Origin: an uncultured Planctomycetaceae bacterium
GTDB taxonomy: Bacteria > Planctomycetota > Planctomycetia > Pirellulales > Pirellulaceae
Direction of reading: 5' to 3'
DNA length: 64,000 nt
Assembly (NCBI GenBank): GCA_937862885.1
Contig: CALMEE010000101.1
Span: 34,011 to 98,010 of the forward strand
Position numbers and translations under genes: made by a program. The notes under the pieces were generated by a model. It searched no databases. It saw nothing but the letters and a program-made list of their open reading frames with translations, and was not told the DNA's origin. Below, piece after piece: positions 46,014 to 55,695 of the stretch. The stretch's first letter is position 1; every line of letters starts with the position of its first letter.

Positions 46014-46787
46014 TTAAGCAGTCGCTTTTGAGCGGGATTCTCGCAAACCACGACTGAGGATATCCCGCAACATTGGCGAATAGTCTTCATACTTCACCAA
46101 ATCTGGAGCACCGTTAGCGTATTGATAGATCGCATCGCGAGGCTTCTTGCCCAAAGCAATCAAGGTTGAACTCACCGTTCCATAATCGCGATTGCGAATC
46201 ACCATACTCGGGCGATTGCTATCCATAGGCGGTCTCGAAAATACCTTACTCGCAACGGCCAGGAACTTAATCGGGGAATCGAGCATTTGCAATGTCAAGA
46301 GACGCCGAGCCAACGAAACACGTTCATCTCGAGGATCATCCACGTCATTCGTGCTGATAATGCTTAAGCCATCCTCCAGTTCGACTACATTAACTTCGTT
46401 GCCAGCGTGGATAACCCAGCCGGATTCCGCATCCGCCACAACATAGTTGACACCGCGGTACTGGCCAGAGTGCAAAGACTCTAATGCCAAATCAACGGCT
46501 TGCCGAGCCGAACTGACTTTCAACATTTCGCGGCAAAGGCCCCCTCGTGACTTGGGACTTACCGGATCAACTGGCTTGCGTCGCGGGATAGCCGAGCAAA
46601 ACATCCCAAGTTGGTTGACACCAAGATACGTTCCACCAGTCGAAGTATCGACGCTAGCTAAAATTCGTGGTTTTCCGGATTGGATTGCGGGTGACGGGCA
46701 TTTCCGGTCAAAACATTCTTCTCGATTACTAGCAACCAAAATTGGAGAATCTGGAACAAGACGATAAAGAATTGCCAATAGGCTCAT
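46014..46787 (-). CDS. NRDE/TANGO2 family protein
   Basis: The protein has 257 residues. The motif that names the family (NRDE) appears near the N-terminus as ASNREECFDR, that is NREE, preceded by the LVASN strand. Other family-like parts are GGTYLGVNQLGMFCSAI, GVNYVVADAESGWVIHAGNEV and ISTNDVDDPRDERV. The family fold is Ntn-hydrolase-like and its role is poorly defined; links to heme or membrane homeostasis are known only for eukaryotic TANGO2. It lies alone downstream of a 700-base gap. Confidence 0.85.
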   Translation of the reverse strand: MSLLAILYRLVPDSPILVASNREECFDRKCPSPAIQSGKPRILASVDTSTGGTYLGVNQLGMFCSAIPRRKPVDPVSPKSRGGLCREMLKVSSARQAVDLALESLHSGQYRGVNYVVADAESGWVIHAGNEVNVVELEDGLSIISTNDVDDPRDERVSLARRLLTLQMLDSPIKFLAVASKVFSRPPMDSNRPSMVIRNRDYGTVSSTLIALGKKPRDAIYQYANGAPDLVKYEDYSPMLRDILSRGLRESRSKATA

Positions 46788-47498
46788 TTAGTATTTTCCC
46801 GAGACAAAGATGAACGACTAGGATTCGGGCTCGATCCTCAACATTGCACGCAAATTCACCAAATTCCGTTCAGCGTTGGCATTCAGATCCAAGCTTTCTG
46901 CATGAACCAATGCGACTTCGCAAGGAATTTTACAGCCGCGACTCGGCCCATCCCCGCAAGGTTTCATAGCGGGAATTTTGGGGTGACATAATGGCACTAT
47001 TTAGGCCAGCAACCTACAGTCGGTATTAATGAAAATAGGCCGCCGAAATCGATTAGAGCCCTAAAATCTCCGTTAACTCAAACTCACAATTTACTATAAA
47101 AACACCAACTGAACACCCCATAACGGGGGGTTGAAAAAAAGATAATTTAGCGAGATGCCCTTCAATGTTCAATGCCTTTGCGGAATGCAGAGCCCAGTTC
47201 GTCGACACATCCCAATCTGGGCAAGCAACTGCCGTGAAATTGACTGTTTTCACAGCCCGTCGAAGGCGTCTGGCGCTTTGTTTCAGCTTAATTATGAGGT
47301 TGTGGAGGTGAACCAATCCGCTCTTCTGCTCAGAGGAACGTTAACCAGTTCCTCTACGACCAACCCTAATTCTGAAACGAAACGAAGCAGTGGAAATTGC
47401 ATTTCTCGGGCCTGGGGGCCAAATTTGGGAACCTTTTTGAGCACAATTCCTTAATACGTGGAACACATCTCAGGAATGTTCGCGGCAAATGAGGCGTA
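46788..47498. other. 711-base gene-poor region
   Basis: Short ORFs on either strand (47053-47316 minus, 47155-47454 plus) lack coding character. The minus-strand one contains the recurring NCEFE motif. The region also has an AT-rich stretch around 47090-47155. No RNA gene, terminator or mobile element could be recognised. Confidence 0.45.
47077..47091 (-). repeat. NCEFE-type intergenic motif, copy 3
   Basis: Reads AAT TGT GAG TTT GAG on the minus strand, preceded by codons for GVFIV. It is followed by a stop codon six codons later. Confidence 0.35.
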
Positions 47499-48002
47499 TC
47501 AACGAGTTAGTTTAGCGTCGATCATGCGATAGATGGCGAGCGGACGGCTATCTTTGCGTGGCCGCAATTCTTTCAGTTGAAACGTTCCTTCAACCGAAAC
47601 GGGGCGCACCGTGAAGGAGACTTCTGTTCCCTTTTCAAGTACAACCACGACACTATCATGAATCGCTGCGTTTGGCCCAAAGCAACATTCAAGATTGTCG
47701 CGAACCAAGATAAAGTTTTTGATTCCCTCTTGTCTCGCACCGGGCAACATAAACCCACGCAATTGCACGCGGACGTCATCCAAAAGTTTCACTTCATCAG
47801 TGAGCAGCGATTCATCGTAAGGAGCTCCTGCCTCCGTCTCCAGTTTAATATTGTCAAACGTGATTAACTTTGCCTTTGTCTCTTGTCCGGAAAGCGAATT
47901 GACACAAGAAATGCACGCAAGAAAGAGCATCATGTTCACAGCGTTCGCTGGACTCAATTGACATGGCCTGAGGTGCAAGGTTGTCGCTCTTCTTAGCTTC
48001 AT
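47499..48002 (-). CDS. DUF3299 family secreted protein
   Basis: The protein has 167 residues with an N-terminal signal peptide (VNMMLFLACISCVNSLSGQ). The conserved block matches DUF3299: VQLRGFMLPGARQEGIKNFILVRDN, then ECCFGPNAAIHDSVVV and a last strand VSVEGTFQL. The CCFGP motif suggests a metal or disulfide site, but no function has been established. The ATG overlaps the stop of the preceding gene (ATGA, 47999-48002), which encodes a second DUF3299 protein, so they are coupled and probably arose by duplication. Confidence 0.85.
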   Translation of the reverse strand: MKLRRATTLHLRPCQLSPANAVNMMLFLACISCVNSLSGQETKAKLITFDNIKLETEAGAPYDESLLTDEVKLLDDVRVQLRGFMLPGARQEGIKNFILVRDNLECCFGPNAAIHDSVVVVLEKGTEVSFTVRPVSVEGTFQLKELRPRKDSRPLAIYRMIDAKLTR

Positions 48003-48694
48003 CGCACGTAATCGGCATCGATCTGGTAAAAGACTTCGGGAACTTCTTTGTCCGAAGTCACTGTCGTTTTGCGGTTTAGCCTGAATACTCCCGCAATTTT
48101 ACGCAGTCTCAGGCTGTAATCCACCGTCTCGCCAGTCATAATTCGAACCGCCACAACCTCGGTTAACTTTTCTTGGCCACCGAAACAACAATCGCCGAAG
48201 CTACCCACCATGATGAATTCGGACAAGTTTTTTCGTTTTGTTCCAGGTCGCGTATAACCTTTGATGAATACCTTTTTACCGTCGAGTTCCTCTGCAGCTT
48301 CAGCAAAGGGCAGGGGCGTCTTTACGTCTTCACGCAACATTCGGAAGTTAATGCGTTCGTATCCCTCAGGGACTTCCGTCGCATAAATGTAGCTATGCAG
48401 CGATACACCCCCCATGAGCGAAACCAACCCCAAAACCAATCCGAATTTAGCAAAGACTTTTCCAGTCAACTCGTCCGGATAGCGCCAAAAGTTCTTCAGG
48501 CTGATAAACCCAAGGGCAATAGCAAGGAGTGGCAAGAACAATGCCGTTGCAAAAACGAACGAAAGTAGAGAAAGCAAGCCAAATACAAATGAACAAATGG
48601 CGGATGCCGACAAGGAGCGATAGGGAACACGGACATCGCTATCATGCGAGACGGAAAAATACGACTTTTCAGGCGCCGATGCTGCAGTTGACAT
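47999..48694 (-). CDS. DUF3299-like protein with N-terminal membrane domain
   Basis: The protein has 231 residues from the ATG at 48694 (MSTAASAPEKSYFSV); earlier in-frame ATGs (48748, 48730) would overlap the upstream gene. The first 110 residues carry about three membrane helices resembling DUF4190 (ICSFVFGLLSLLSFVFATA, LPLLAIALGFISL, FGLVLGLVSLMGGVSLHS). The exposed part has the DUF3299 pattern KVFIKGYTRPGTKRKNLSEFIMV, then DCCFGGQEKLTEVVAVRI. It is a paralogue of the protein encoded downstream, with a membrane anchor in place of a signal peptide. The stop overlaps that gene's start, and its own start lies 11 bases after the stop of a HEAT-like membrane protein gene. Confidence 0.82.
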   Translation of the reverse strand: MSTAASAPEKSYFSVSHDSDVRVPYRSLSASAICSFVFGLLSLLSFVFATALFLPLLAIALGFISLKNFWRYPDELTGKVFAKFGLVLGLVSLMGGVSLHSYIYATEVPEGYERINFRMLREDVKTPLPFAEAAEELDGKKVFIKGYTRPGTKRKNLSEFIMVGSFGDCCFGGQEKLTEVVAVRIMTGETVDYSLRLRKIAGVFRLNRKTTVTSDKEVPEVFYQIDADYVR

Positions 48695-48705
48695 GTCGAT
48701 TAAAC

Positions 48706-50649
48706 CTAAAAAATTAAGCGTTCGAACCATCCGTTGATTACGGACCAAGCCAAGACAAACAATGCCAGGCTTGCCAATACCAGACCACTAATTATTACGC
48801 TCCAATGAGCAGATTGGTTTGTTGTTTCCGCAAGTGGTCCGGATGCGGCGGTGATTCTGGCTGAACCTTGAACCGCTGGGTTCGGGGAATCAGACATGTT
48901 TGTCCCCGGACGCGACTGACTGACGGGGTCCGTTTTAACTCTGGTACTAGTATACTCGCTCACGCTAGCGCGATCGCCGGGTTTCAGCGATACAACCGCA
49001 ATTGCCTCGGTCTCGTCCCCGTCGAAATCGCTATTCTCCGGCGAATTGGTAGTTTGCACGGAGATGAACTGCCCTTTCGCCCCTGATTCCACATCCAAAT
49101 TCTCAGGGACTACGCGACCGGAATCAACATGGGCGAGGCCGTCCAGTCGGCCAGCTGCGTTTGGTTCGTTGGCATCGGCACCTTCCACAAGGCGATCATC
49201 ATTTTCGTTAACAGAATGGTTGATTTCGTCGTCCTTATCTTTATCTTTCCCCGGGACCTTATCTTCATCTTCGCTTTTGTCCTTGTCCGATTCATCCTCA
49301 GACTCCTCATCATATATATTGTCCAGATCAAGCGCGTCAAAGTTCGCCATCAGTTCTGCTCTGCGCACTGCATCTGGATCAATGGTACGAAACTCGGCTA
49401 GGTACTTCTTGGCTTCCGGTTTTGGACACGCTTTCATGTACGAAGCAATTGGCGTGCGAACCCATTTTGTGTCTCCGGTCGTATCGCGAAACATTTCTGC
49501 GAGACGATCCACAACCGACCAGTCTTCCAACCGAGCGAGATCAGAAATAACGATATCAGCGATCTTGGCATGATCGAGAACTAACCGCATGGCTTGAGCA
49601 ACTCGTTGTTTTGGAATGATATCGCACTCGGTTGTATGAAACCGCAATGCCTGCACAATGCTGAAGACGTCGACATATTCGGCATCTTTGTTCGACAGAT
49701 AGAGCTTTTCAATAAGCGGCAAGCCCGCTTCCCCTTTGATGCGCAAATAGCAGGCGGCCATCGAATCCAAGCCGGGTCTCTTCTCTCTATCTTTTTCCGA
49801 CAACAGCCTTTCGAGCAACGGCACATCTTCTTCGGTACCACAAACACCCAACAGCGTGAAGTACAGTCGTTTACGAGACTCCAAAACGTCTTCGCGCTGG
49901 ATAAACTCGATGAGCTTATCGTGGTTCATTCGATCTTTGAGGGCAATCACATCGTCATAGGTGGCCAAGGCAAACTCATCGTATGCATCATCCGCCAGTG
50001 CCGTGATTTCGTCTTCAAAAAATCCCTGAAAATAAGCAAGCCGATCGGGACCTGGCGGAGGTAACGTGGGTACTCGCTTGTAATATTCAATGATTCGATC
50101 ATTGGTCGGCGACGCCGAGGACCACAACATGTTCGGTGGGTCAACTCCCAAGATCATAAACCGATCACCCAATTCGAAGTTGCCGATTAAGATGGCCTGG
50201 ATAGCATCCCCCACGTGCACAAATGCATGCCCCTTGAGCAATTCAACGATCTCGAACGTCGCCTTGGGAAGTTCATAGCTATCCTCATCAGCGGGAGGGG
50301 CTTGCTTAATCAACTTCACGACCGCTACCGCGTCGTTGGTTTCGATCAATTCGGTAACGGTTGGATTGATTGAACTGCAGAAGGGGCAATACGCCGTAGC
50401 AAAATATTCGCCCACTCCGCTTCCATACACCAAAGAATTCCTTGCATTTCTTGCTGAATTCAGGGACTCCGCCCCCAGAATCGACTGTCCACCAGCCACA
50501 ATCAAGGCAATAAGGAACCACAATGAGGTCACCACACCAAGCAACCAAATTTGGCGGGTTGCCTCGAAAAAATGCGGAATTGAATGAACAGCCGCGCGCG
50601 ATCGACTGCGTTCAAAACCAGTAGATGTACCAGACCACATTTTTTTCAT
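48706..50649 (-). CDS. large membrane-anchored HEAT-like hypothetical protein
   Basis: The protein has 647 residues; GAGG lies close upstream of the ATG. An N-terminal membrane helix (IWLLGVVTSLWFLIALIVAGG) is followed by a CPFC pair (AYCPFCSSINP) and a beta-rich domain (KATFEIVELLKGHAFVHVGD). An alpha-helical part of HEAT-repeat type follows (about 215-420). An acidic/basic low-complexity linker (EDESDKDKSEDEDK, about 445-480), a long Ser/Thr-rich stretch and a C-terminal helix (IISGLVLASLALFVLAWSV) complete it. Function unknown. As first gene of a three-gene operon with two DUF3299 proteins it may form a membrane complex with them. Confidence 0.65.
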   Translation of the reverse strand: MKKMWSGTSTGFERSRSRAAVHSIPHFFEATRQIWLLGVVTSLWFLIALIVAGGQSILGAESLNSARNARNSLVYGSGVGEYFATAYCPFCSSINPTVTELIETNDAVAVVKLIKQAPPADEDSYELPKATFEIVELLKGHAFVHVGDAIQAILIGNFELGDRFMILGVDPPNMLWSSASPTNDRIIEYYKRVPTLPPPGPDRLAYFQGFFEDEITALADDAYDEFALATYDDVIALKDRMNHDKLIEFIQREDVLESRKRLYFTLLGVCGTEEDVPLLERLLSEKDREKRPGLDSMAACYLRIKGEAGLPLIEKLYLSNKDAEYVDVFSIVQALRFHTTECDIIPKQRVAQAMRLVLDHAKIADIVISDLARLEDWSVVDRLAEMFRDTTGDTKWVRTPIASYMKACPKPEAKKYLAEFRTIDPDAVRRAELMANFDALDLDNIYDEESEDESDKDKSEDEDKVPGKDKDKDDEINHSVNENDDRLVEGADANEPNAAGRLDGLAHVDSGRVVPENLDVESGAKGQFISVQTTNSPENSDFDGDETEAIAVVSLKPGDRASVSEYTSTRVKTDPVSQSRPGTNMSDSPNPAVQGSARITAASGPLAETTNQSAHWSVIISGLVLASLALFVLAWSVINGWFERLIF

Positions 50650-51094
50650 TTTGTCCTCTATGAATAAGAGCGTCGCGTTGAGACGGAGACTCTCGAAGAA
50701 TTATATAACCAGATTACGCACCAGACCAACAAATGTTCGCACACAACCTTGGGGCAACTAACCGAATTGCCCAACGACTAATTCTGAAGCCGTGCTAGAC
50801 GACACGAAATAAATTCATGAAAATCGCGAACAGAATAACCCGACAGGTGACGATCGTGCCCAGGCAGTGAATTCCTTGGTTTAGCCGGGAATGCGTTATT
50901 ATTGCAAATTCGCTGCAAAGCTGCAAATGAAATTGTGGTCGTCGTTTTTTTCCGCTGTTTTCTCGTTGTTTACCGAAGTCGATTCCGATAGATCTCAGGT
51001 TATGCAAGTTACTCGCCGATGTCGGTTTGGTTCGCCTTCTTACGCTGTTTTACGTTTTTCAAGTTGCAAAGCCTGAAGGATACGAATGGTTGCC
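50650..51094. other. intergenic region between nadE and the HEAT-like gene
   Basis: 445 bases. An AT-rich patch (ATTATATAA at 50700-50708) lies about 50 bases upstream of the HEAT-like gene and could hold its promoter. I found no hairpin with a T-run to end nadE transcription and no other feature. Confidence 0.35.
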
Positions 51095-53101
51095 TCAAAC
51101 GTCGGCGGCGTGCATTTTATTCACATAGTCCCACATTTGTCTCAATTCGACTTCGCTGCCGCCTGACAAAATCGGGTAGCGGCACCATGTCTTTGGATCG
51201 AGGTTGGCGTCGTCTAAATGGAAGGAGGGTGCATATCGCTCTCGCTTCCATTGATTGCGGCACCATAACCGGAAAAATTTATCAATCCATTGGCCGATTT
51301 GCAGCGGTTTGACCTCAGGCCATGCACTGACCAAGTTTCGGAAGATGGCCAAAGGCGTGCGTTTGTCTCGAATGGCCTGCCGTTCAATTTCATCCAGACG
51401 ATCATAAGGCATCAGGTCATCTTCATCGGTTTGACCGAAACTCGCTGGCCGCAATTCAGCTTTTGGCGGGAGTTGATTCACGTGATTCAGTTCTGGGATC
51501 GGATGCAAGCCTTCCGGCCCAGCTGTTTCCATCCAGTGCAGCCACCGACGTAGGAACGCTTTGTCGATTCCGGCGATCGGGGCGAGGCCGCCGCTGGTAT
51601 CGCCATCCATGGTGGCGTACCCGACAGCCGCTTCACTGCGGTTACTGGTGGAAAGGAGTAGCGAATTGGACAGATTGGCCAACATCCAGATACTGGGACT
51701 CCGCACGCGCGCCTGAATATTTTGCAGGGTGATGTCGTCAGTCTCCCAACTGAGTTTACGGCCGATTCCCCCTTCGATCATTGCAATATAGGCATCCACC
51801 ATTTCCGAGACATCCAGTTCCAAATGTTGACACCGGATCGCCTCGGCCAATTCCGCCGCTGCATTGCGCGTTGCCAGACTGCTGTTGGTCGTCGCTTGAT
51901 ACGCAGTCTTGATTAAATGACGTGACAAAAGGTCAACGCTCATCGGTTGCTGCGGTAATTCGACGTACGCCAGACGCTCAATCAGAGATTGCTCACCCAA
52001 TTGTTGGACCGCAAATTCGAGCATCAAACGGGCTAAGACAGCGACAGATGCTGAATCGACGCCTCCACTTAAGGATACAACCACTCCCTTGGAACGACTT
52101 TTCAACATGTAGTCGAATAAACCTAAGGAGACCGCACGCGTAAACTCCTCGAACTTGATATTGGGGCCATTCTCCCAAGCTTCTTTGCGCGGCTCGTTCA
52201 TTTGAAACGCCGCATTCGTGAAATCAAAAGGAACTTGAATCACGTCCGATTCGTCGCCATCCACATCCGGTTCGAAGCTGCCAGTCCTGGATCGCATCAT
52301 GCGATTATCGTCTAGGTCGACGGTCGCAGTTGTGATTGAAGCCAGTGGAAAGCCGAAACGACGTCCCACGGCTAACAACTTACCCCCGCTGGCAATCATC
52401 GCGCCTCCGTCATAGATTGCGCGACCAGCTTCGTTCCCCACCAAATTCGAATAGACATACGTGACGTGAAAGGCGCGGGATCCTTCGAGTACAAATCGAG
52501 AGCGCACGGCATGTTTGTCAAACGCGAAGTGGCTGGCACTCGGGTTGAGTATAATGTCGACGCCACGCGATGCGAGGCTAGATCCAGGGCGAGTCCCAAC
52601 CCAGGCATCCTCGCAAATTTCAAAACCAATCTTGACTCCACCGCAATCAAAGAGCAAATCACCCAACGGATAATGACGCTTGCGATGGGTAAAACTCGCC
52701 TGTATCTCGGCAGGCCAACGCTTGAACCATCTTGGCTCGTAATGAATTCCGTCGCCAGCTAGGTGCTGCTTGCCAACAAATCCCGCAATCTCTCGATCGC
52801 AGATTAAACATGCTGCATTGAACAAGCCGCCTGCGTACATCAGCGGAAGTCCGACGGACACCACCATCCCTTCCGTTCGCTCAACAATTTGGTCAAGCAC
52901 ATCCAAGGCCATGGAATGCACGCCCACGGAGAAAAAAGCATCCTCACAGCCGTATCCAGTGATGCATAACTCTGGCAAGCACAAGATATGCACTTTTTCA
53001 GCCCGGGCGATTTCAATCGCAGCGCAAATATTGTCAAAGTTGCGCTTCCAATCCAAAGGGGTTTGATTGAGGACCCCAGCAGCGACGCGTATCAAGCTCA
53101 T
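51095..53101 (-). CDS. nadE: glutamine-dependent NAD+ synthetase
   Basis: This 668-residue bifunctional enzyme is the last step of NAD synthesis: amidation of nicotinic acid adenine dinucleotide with ammonia from glutamine. The N-terminal glutaminase is a CN-hydrolase with E44 (LCLPELCITGYG), K111 (GKQHLAGDGIHYE) and C163 (GFEICEDAW). The synthetase domain has the P-loop SLSGGVDSASVA (residues 343-354), LLSTSNRSEAAVGY and a C-terminal QWKRERYAPSFH. The size agrees with the long glutamine-dependent type rather than the short ammonia-dependent NadE. It is divergent from the zinc-ribbon gene. Confidence 0.96.
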   Translation of the reverse strand: MSLIRVAAGVLNQTPLDWKRNFDNICAAIEIARAEKVHILCLPELCITGYGCEDAFFSVGVHSMALDVLDQIVERTEGMVVSVGLPLMYAGGLFNAACLICDREIAGFVGKQHLAGDGIHYEPRWFKRWPAEIQASFTHRKRHYPLGDLLFDCGGVKIGFEICEDAWVGTRPGSSLASRGVDIILNPSASHFAFDKHAVRSRFVLEGSRAFHVTYVYSNLVGNEAGRAIYDGGAMIASGGKLLAVGRRFGFPLASITTATVDLDDNRMMRSRTGSFEPDVDGDESDVIQVPFDFTNAAFQMNEPRKEAWENGPNIKFEEFTRAVSLGLFDYMLKSRSKGVVVSLSGGVDSASVAVLARLMLEFAVQQLGEQSLIERLAYVELPQQPMSVDLLSRHLIKTAYQATTNSSLATRNAAAELAEAIRCQHLELDVSEMVDAYIAMIEGGIGRKLSWETDDITLQNIQARVRSPSIWMLANLSNSLLLSTSNRSEAAVGYATMDGDTSGGLAPIAGIDKAFLRRWLHWMETAGPEGLHPIPELNHVNQLPPKAELRPASFGQTDEDDLMPYDRLDEIERQAIRDKRTPLAIFRNLVSAWPEVKPLQIGQWIDKFFRLWCRNQWKRERYAPSFHLDDANLDPKTWCRYPILSGGSEVELRQMWDYVNKMHAADV

Positions 53102-53446
53102 AGATCTCCTTGTTGGTTGAGGCGGCGCAAATCACACGGGCCAACCCCCAATATTATTTACTCAATTTTTCCGGCGACGTCGATTCAATTGAAAAGAAAA
53201 GCCCGTAAAGGACGAATAAATCCAGCCTTGTCACGCTCTGCGCCCCATGCTGCAAACACGTATCTGGTTCTCGATGGTTTCCTAAATGGTGGACAACAGC
53301 GCGAGTAATCGAAGCTCTTGCAAGTCGGAACTTGTGACTATTCCGGTTCTATTTGAGCTGTCACGCGATATAATATCGAAGGTGCCGCATGCCGTCAGCT
53401 TAATTGCCGTAAGTTGATTCGCCAAGTCAGTTCGAGGGTAAAAACA
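53102..53446. other. divergent promoter region of nadE and zinc-ribbon gene
   Basis: 345 bases between divergent starts. The plus-strand gene has GAGGG at 53434-53438, 8 bases before its TTG start. No convincing operator or paired promoter hexamers were found. Confidence 0.35.
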
Positions 53447-54793
53447 TTGTCTGCTGATCGATTTCCAGAGCTACAGTTCATCTGCCCCAAGTGCGGCCAG
53501 AAAATCAATGTGGCAACTGAATTGGCTGGAACTCGCATGGCCTGCCCGCATTGCCACCAGCGTGTCGTTGTTCCGGGCACAATCGAAGTGAAACATGAAT
53601 ATGGCGACGACTGGCTAGACTTGCTCGATACCGCGCATACCGCGCACACAGAAGGTACCGCCGAGTCAAGCTCGCCGGACAAACAAGTCTCTCCTAGGCG
53701 TTCAGACGAACTGGTTGATGCCATAGATGCGCCAATCGAAATCGCCGAAAGCATCGAACTCATCGATGACGATGATTACGAACTCTTAGAGATTGTGGAT
53801 GATCCATTGCTTGAGCCAAATTCTGAGCGCCTCTCAGTCGCCGATTTTCCCGGTCCGGTACTAGCGGAGCTTGCGCGCAAGGACCCGTTCGAGCAGGACC
53901 AATTTGCTCCACTGGTGGTCGATGGCATCACACCGACGGGGAATACAATCGTTCGCACCTGCCGACTGTGCGGTACGCGCATCGATGCTAAACCCAGTGA
54001 AATTGGTTCCAAGAAACGCTGCCCCGACTGCCACAGTATGGTCGAAATCCTTGCGGACGAGAAATCACTGCTTCAGGGAAAAAGTCAACTCGCGTCGACT
54101 GAGCCCGCAGCCAAATTTGGACGCCACGCCGAAACTTTTGAAACGGCGGCTAAAGCGGATGCGAACGATCTGGATGATAGCGAGTTGAAGCTGCGACCCG
54201 AGGAAGAATTTCGCCTGGCTGACCAACCGGATTTTTCGGCAGACAGCGGTAGGCAAGCCGGTCGCGCCGCATCAACAAGTGCAAGCGGAGTTGCCGGGGT
54301 GCATCAAGACGCGGCTTCAAATGAAATTATGGGCGAGAGCAACGATGACGATGACTCGTTTTATCGTTTGGCACCGATTGAAGACGACCATTTCAAATCA
54401 GCGGGCGTTGAACCGAAACAACCAACGTATGGAAATCAATATCGACCCGTTTTACCACCCACTTCGGATGATCTAGAGCTTATCGATGAATTGGAAGTGT
54501 TGAACGATGACGATATCGTGACTTTTGGATTTGAAAATCTGCCATTTCCTGGGGCCGATTCACCTCTACCAGGTTTCGCTCCACCGACAATTCAGGGTCC
54601 ATCTGGAGCGACACGCGAATCTGAAGAAATTGCCTGGGTAGATGGTTTAAATTTGGATGTCCCTCTTCCGATTGACGAATTTAATGAAATTCCGATTGTC
54701 GTGACCCCAATTGATGAGAGCGACGACGTTATTGAGGTCGAGCCAATTGACGATGATGACGAATCCGGACCAACTTCAGACAAGATTGTTTAA
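53447..54793 (+). CDS. acidic hypothetical protein with two zinc ribbons
   Basis: The protein has 448 residues from a TTG at 53447, chosen for GAGGG 8 bases upstream; a TTG at 53414 is also in frame. A first zinc ribbon lies at the N-terminus (FICPKCGQKINVATELAGTR, then CPHCHQRVVVPG; Cys at 13, 16, 33 and 36). A second, with TCRLCGTRIDAKPSE and CPDCHSMVEI, lies near residues 170-200. The remainder is strongly acidic and disordered (IDDDDYELLEIVDD, DESDDVIEVEPIDDDDE). Such zinc-ribbon/acidic proteins are common in planctomycetes next to membrane proteins. A role in protein or nucleic-acid binding is inferred. A polytopic membrane protein gene follows after 23 bases. Confidence 0.7.
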   Translation: MSADRFPELQFICPKCGQKINVATELAGTRMACPHCHQRVVVPGTIEVKHEYGDDWLDLLDTAHTAHTEGTAESSSPDKQVSPRRSDELVDAIDAPIEIAESIELIDDDDYELLEIVDDPLLEPNSERLSVADFPGPVLAELARKDPFEQDQFAPLVVDGITPTGNTIVRTCRLCGTRIDAKPSEIGSKKRCPDCHSMVEILADEKSLLQGKSQLASTEPAAKFGRHAETFETAAKADANDLDDSELKLRPEEEFRLADQPDFSADSGRQAGRAASTSASGVAGVHQDAASNEIMGESNDDDDSFYRLAPIEDDHFKSAGVEPKQPTYGNQYRPVLPPTSDDLELIDELEVLNDDDIVTFGFENLPFPGADSPLPGFAPPTIQGPSGATRESEEIAWVDGLNLDVPLPIDEFNEIPIVVTPIDESDDVIEVEPIDDDDESGPTSDKIV

Positions 54794-54816
54794 CGATTCG
54801 GAACGGCACAATTAAC

Positions 54817-55695
54817 ATGTTATCAACAGAATCTGAGACCCCGAATTTGCTGTACAAGTCGGTCGATTGGCTACGCGATAATACGAGAGCGCTCCTAAAT
54901 TGGCGTGTGTTCGTGCGGTTGGCGATCCTTGCGAGCATCCTCAGTCTCATCTTCATCTTTGCCGACTGGGTAACGCTGCATCGAGCCGTTGTCGAAAAGT
55001 CGTTTTTCGATTACTTTGCACTTGCGCTTTACGGATTCATGTTGGTACTGACATTTTGTTTGTGGTTAATTAGCTACACACTCTTCTTTGCGACGGCCGT
55101 CAATAACGAAACGTTGAATCTACCAGTAGATGAACGCTGGAAGGAATGGAAGCCGGAGTCGTTGGCCGATACGCTTTTGTGCATCGCGCTACCAGCTTGG
55201 CTCGGCATGTTGCCCGGACAGATCGTCGGCACAACGTTTTATGTAGCAACCGGGTCTCTGCTCGGCTTCCTGTTACTTAGCCTTATTTCGGGGATTGTTT
55301 TCTCGCCACTCACTCTCCTTTCGACGATTTACAACGGCAATAAATTCAGCCTAATGTCCCCTCGAATTTTCGGCACGTTAACGACTCAATTCAACATTTG
55401 GTTGAGATTTTACTTGGCTTCATTCGTGCTCTTGCTCGTCGCGCTCCCATTCTATTTTGTGTTAAATTTCGACTGGGCAGTCGTCTCTGTTTTGGTTGCA
55501 TTGATTTTGACAGGCTTGCTCGCGCTGTACGCACAAATTTCAGCGACGCACTTCAATCAAGTGCTCATTGCGATCGAAACCCCGGCGTCCAAACGCGAGA
55601 TCGATGTCGACGCACAAAAGCCCGCGACCCGAGAAGTTCCGGCTGAGCCGAAACAATCGCACGATCGTGATCACTTCCAAGAAGATCCGACCTAG
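54817..55695 (+). CDS. polytopic membrane protein of unknown function
   Basis: The protein has 292 residues with about six hydrophobic segments: VRLAILASILSLIFIFADWV, FFDYFALALYGFMLVLTFCL, TLLCIALPAWLGMLPG, TGSLLGFLLLSLISGIVF, FYLASFVLLLVALPFYFVL and AVVSVLVALILTGLLALYA. The C-terminal tail is soluble and charged. No family motif recognised. It lies 23 bases after the zinc-ribbon protein gene and very likely works with it, as a membrane partner of the acidic zinc-ribbon protein. Confidence 0.75.
   Translation: MLSTESETPNLLYKSVDWLRDNTRALLNWRVFVRLAILASILSLIFIFADWVTLHRAVVEKSFFDYFALALYGFMLVLTFCLWLISYTLFFATAVNNETLNLPVDERWKEWKPESLADTLLCIALPAWLGMLPGQIVGTTFYVATGSLLGFLLLSLISGIVFSPLTLLSTIYNGNKFSLMSPRIFGTLTTQFNIWLRFYLASFVLLLVALPFYFVLNFDWAVVSVLVALILTGLLALYAQISATHFNQVLIAIETPASKREIDVDAQKPATREVPAEPKQSHDRDHFQEDPT

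Noticed and set aside
49046..49573. 175-codon plus-strand ORF rich in serine
   Set aside because: Antisense of the acidic, Lys/Asp-rich linker of the HEAT-like protein.
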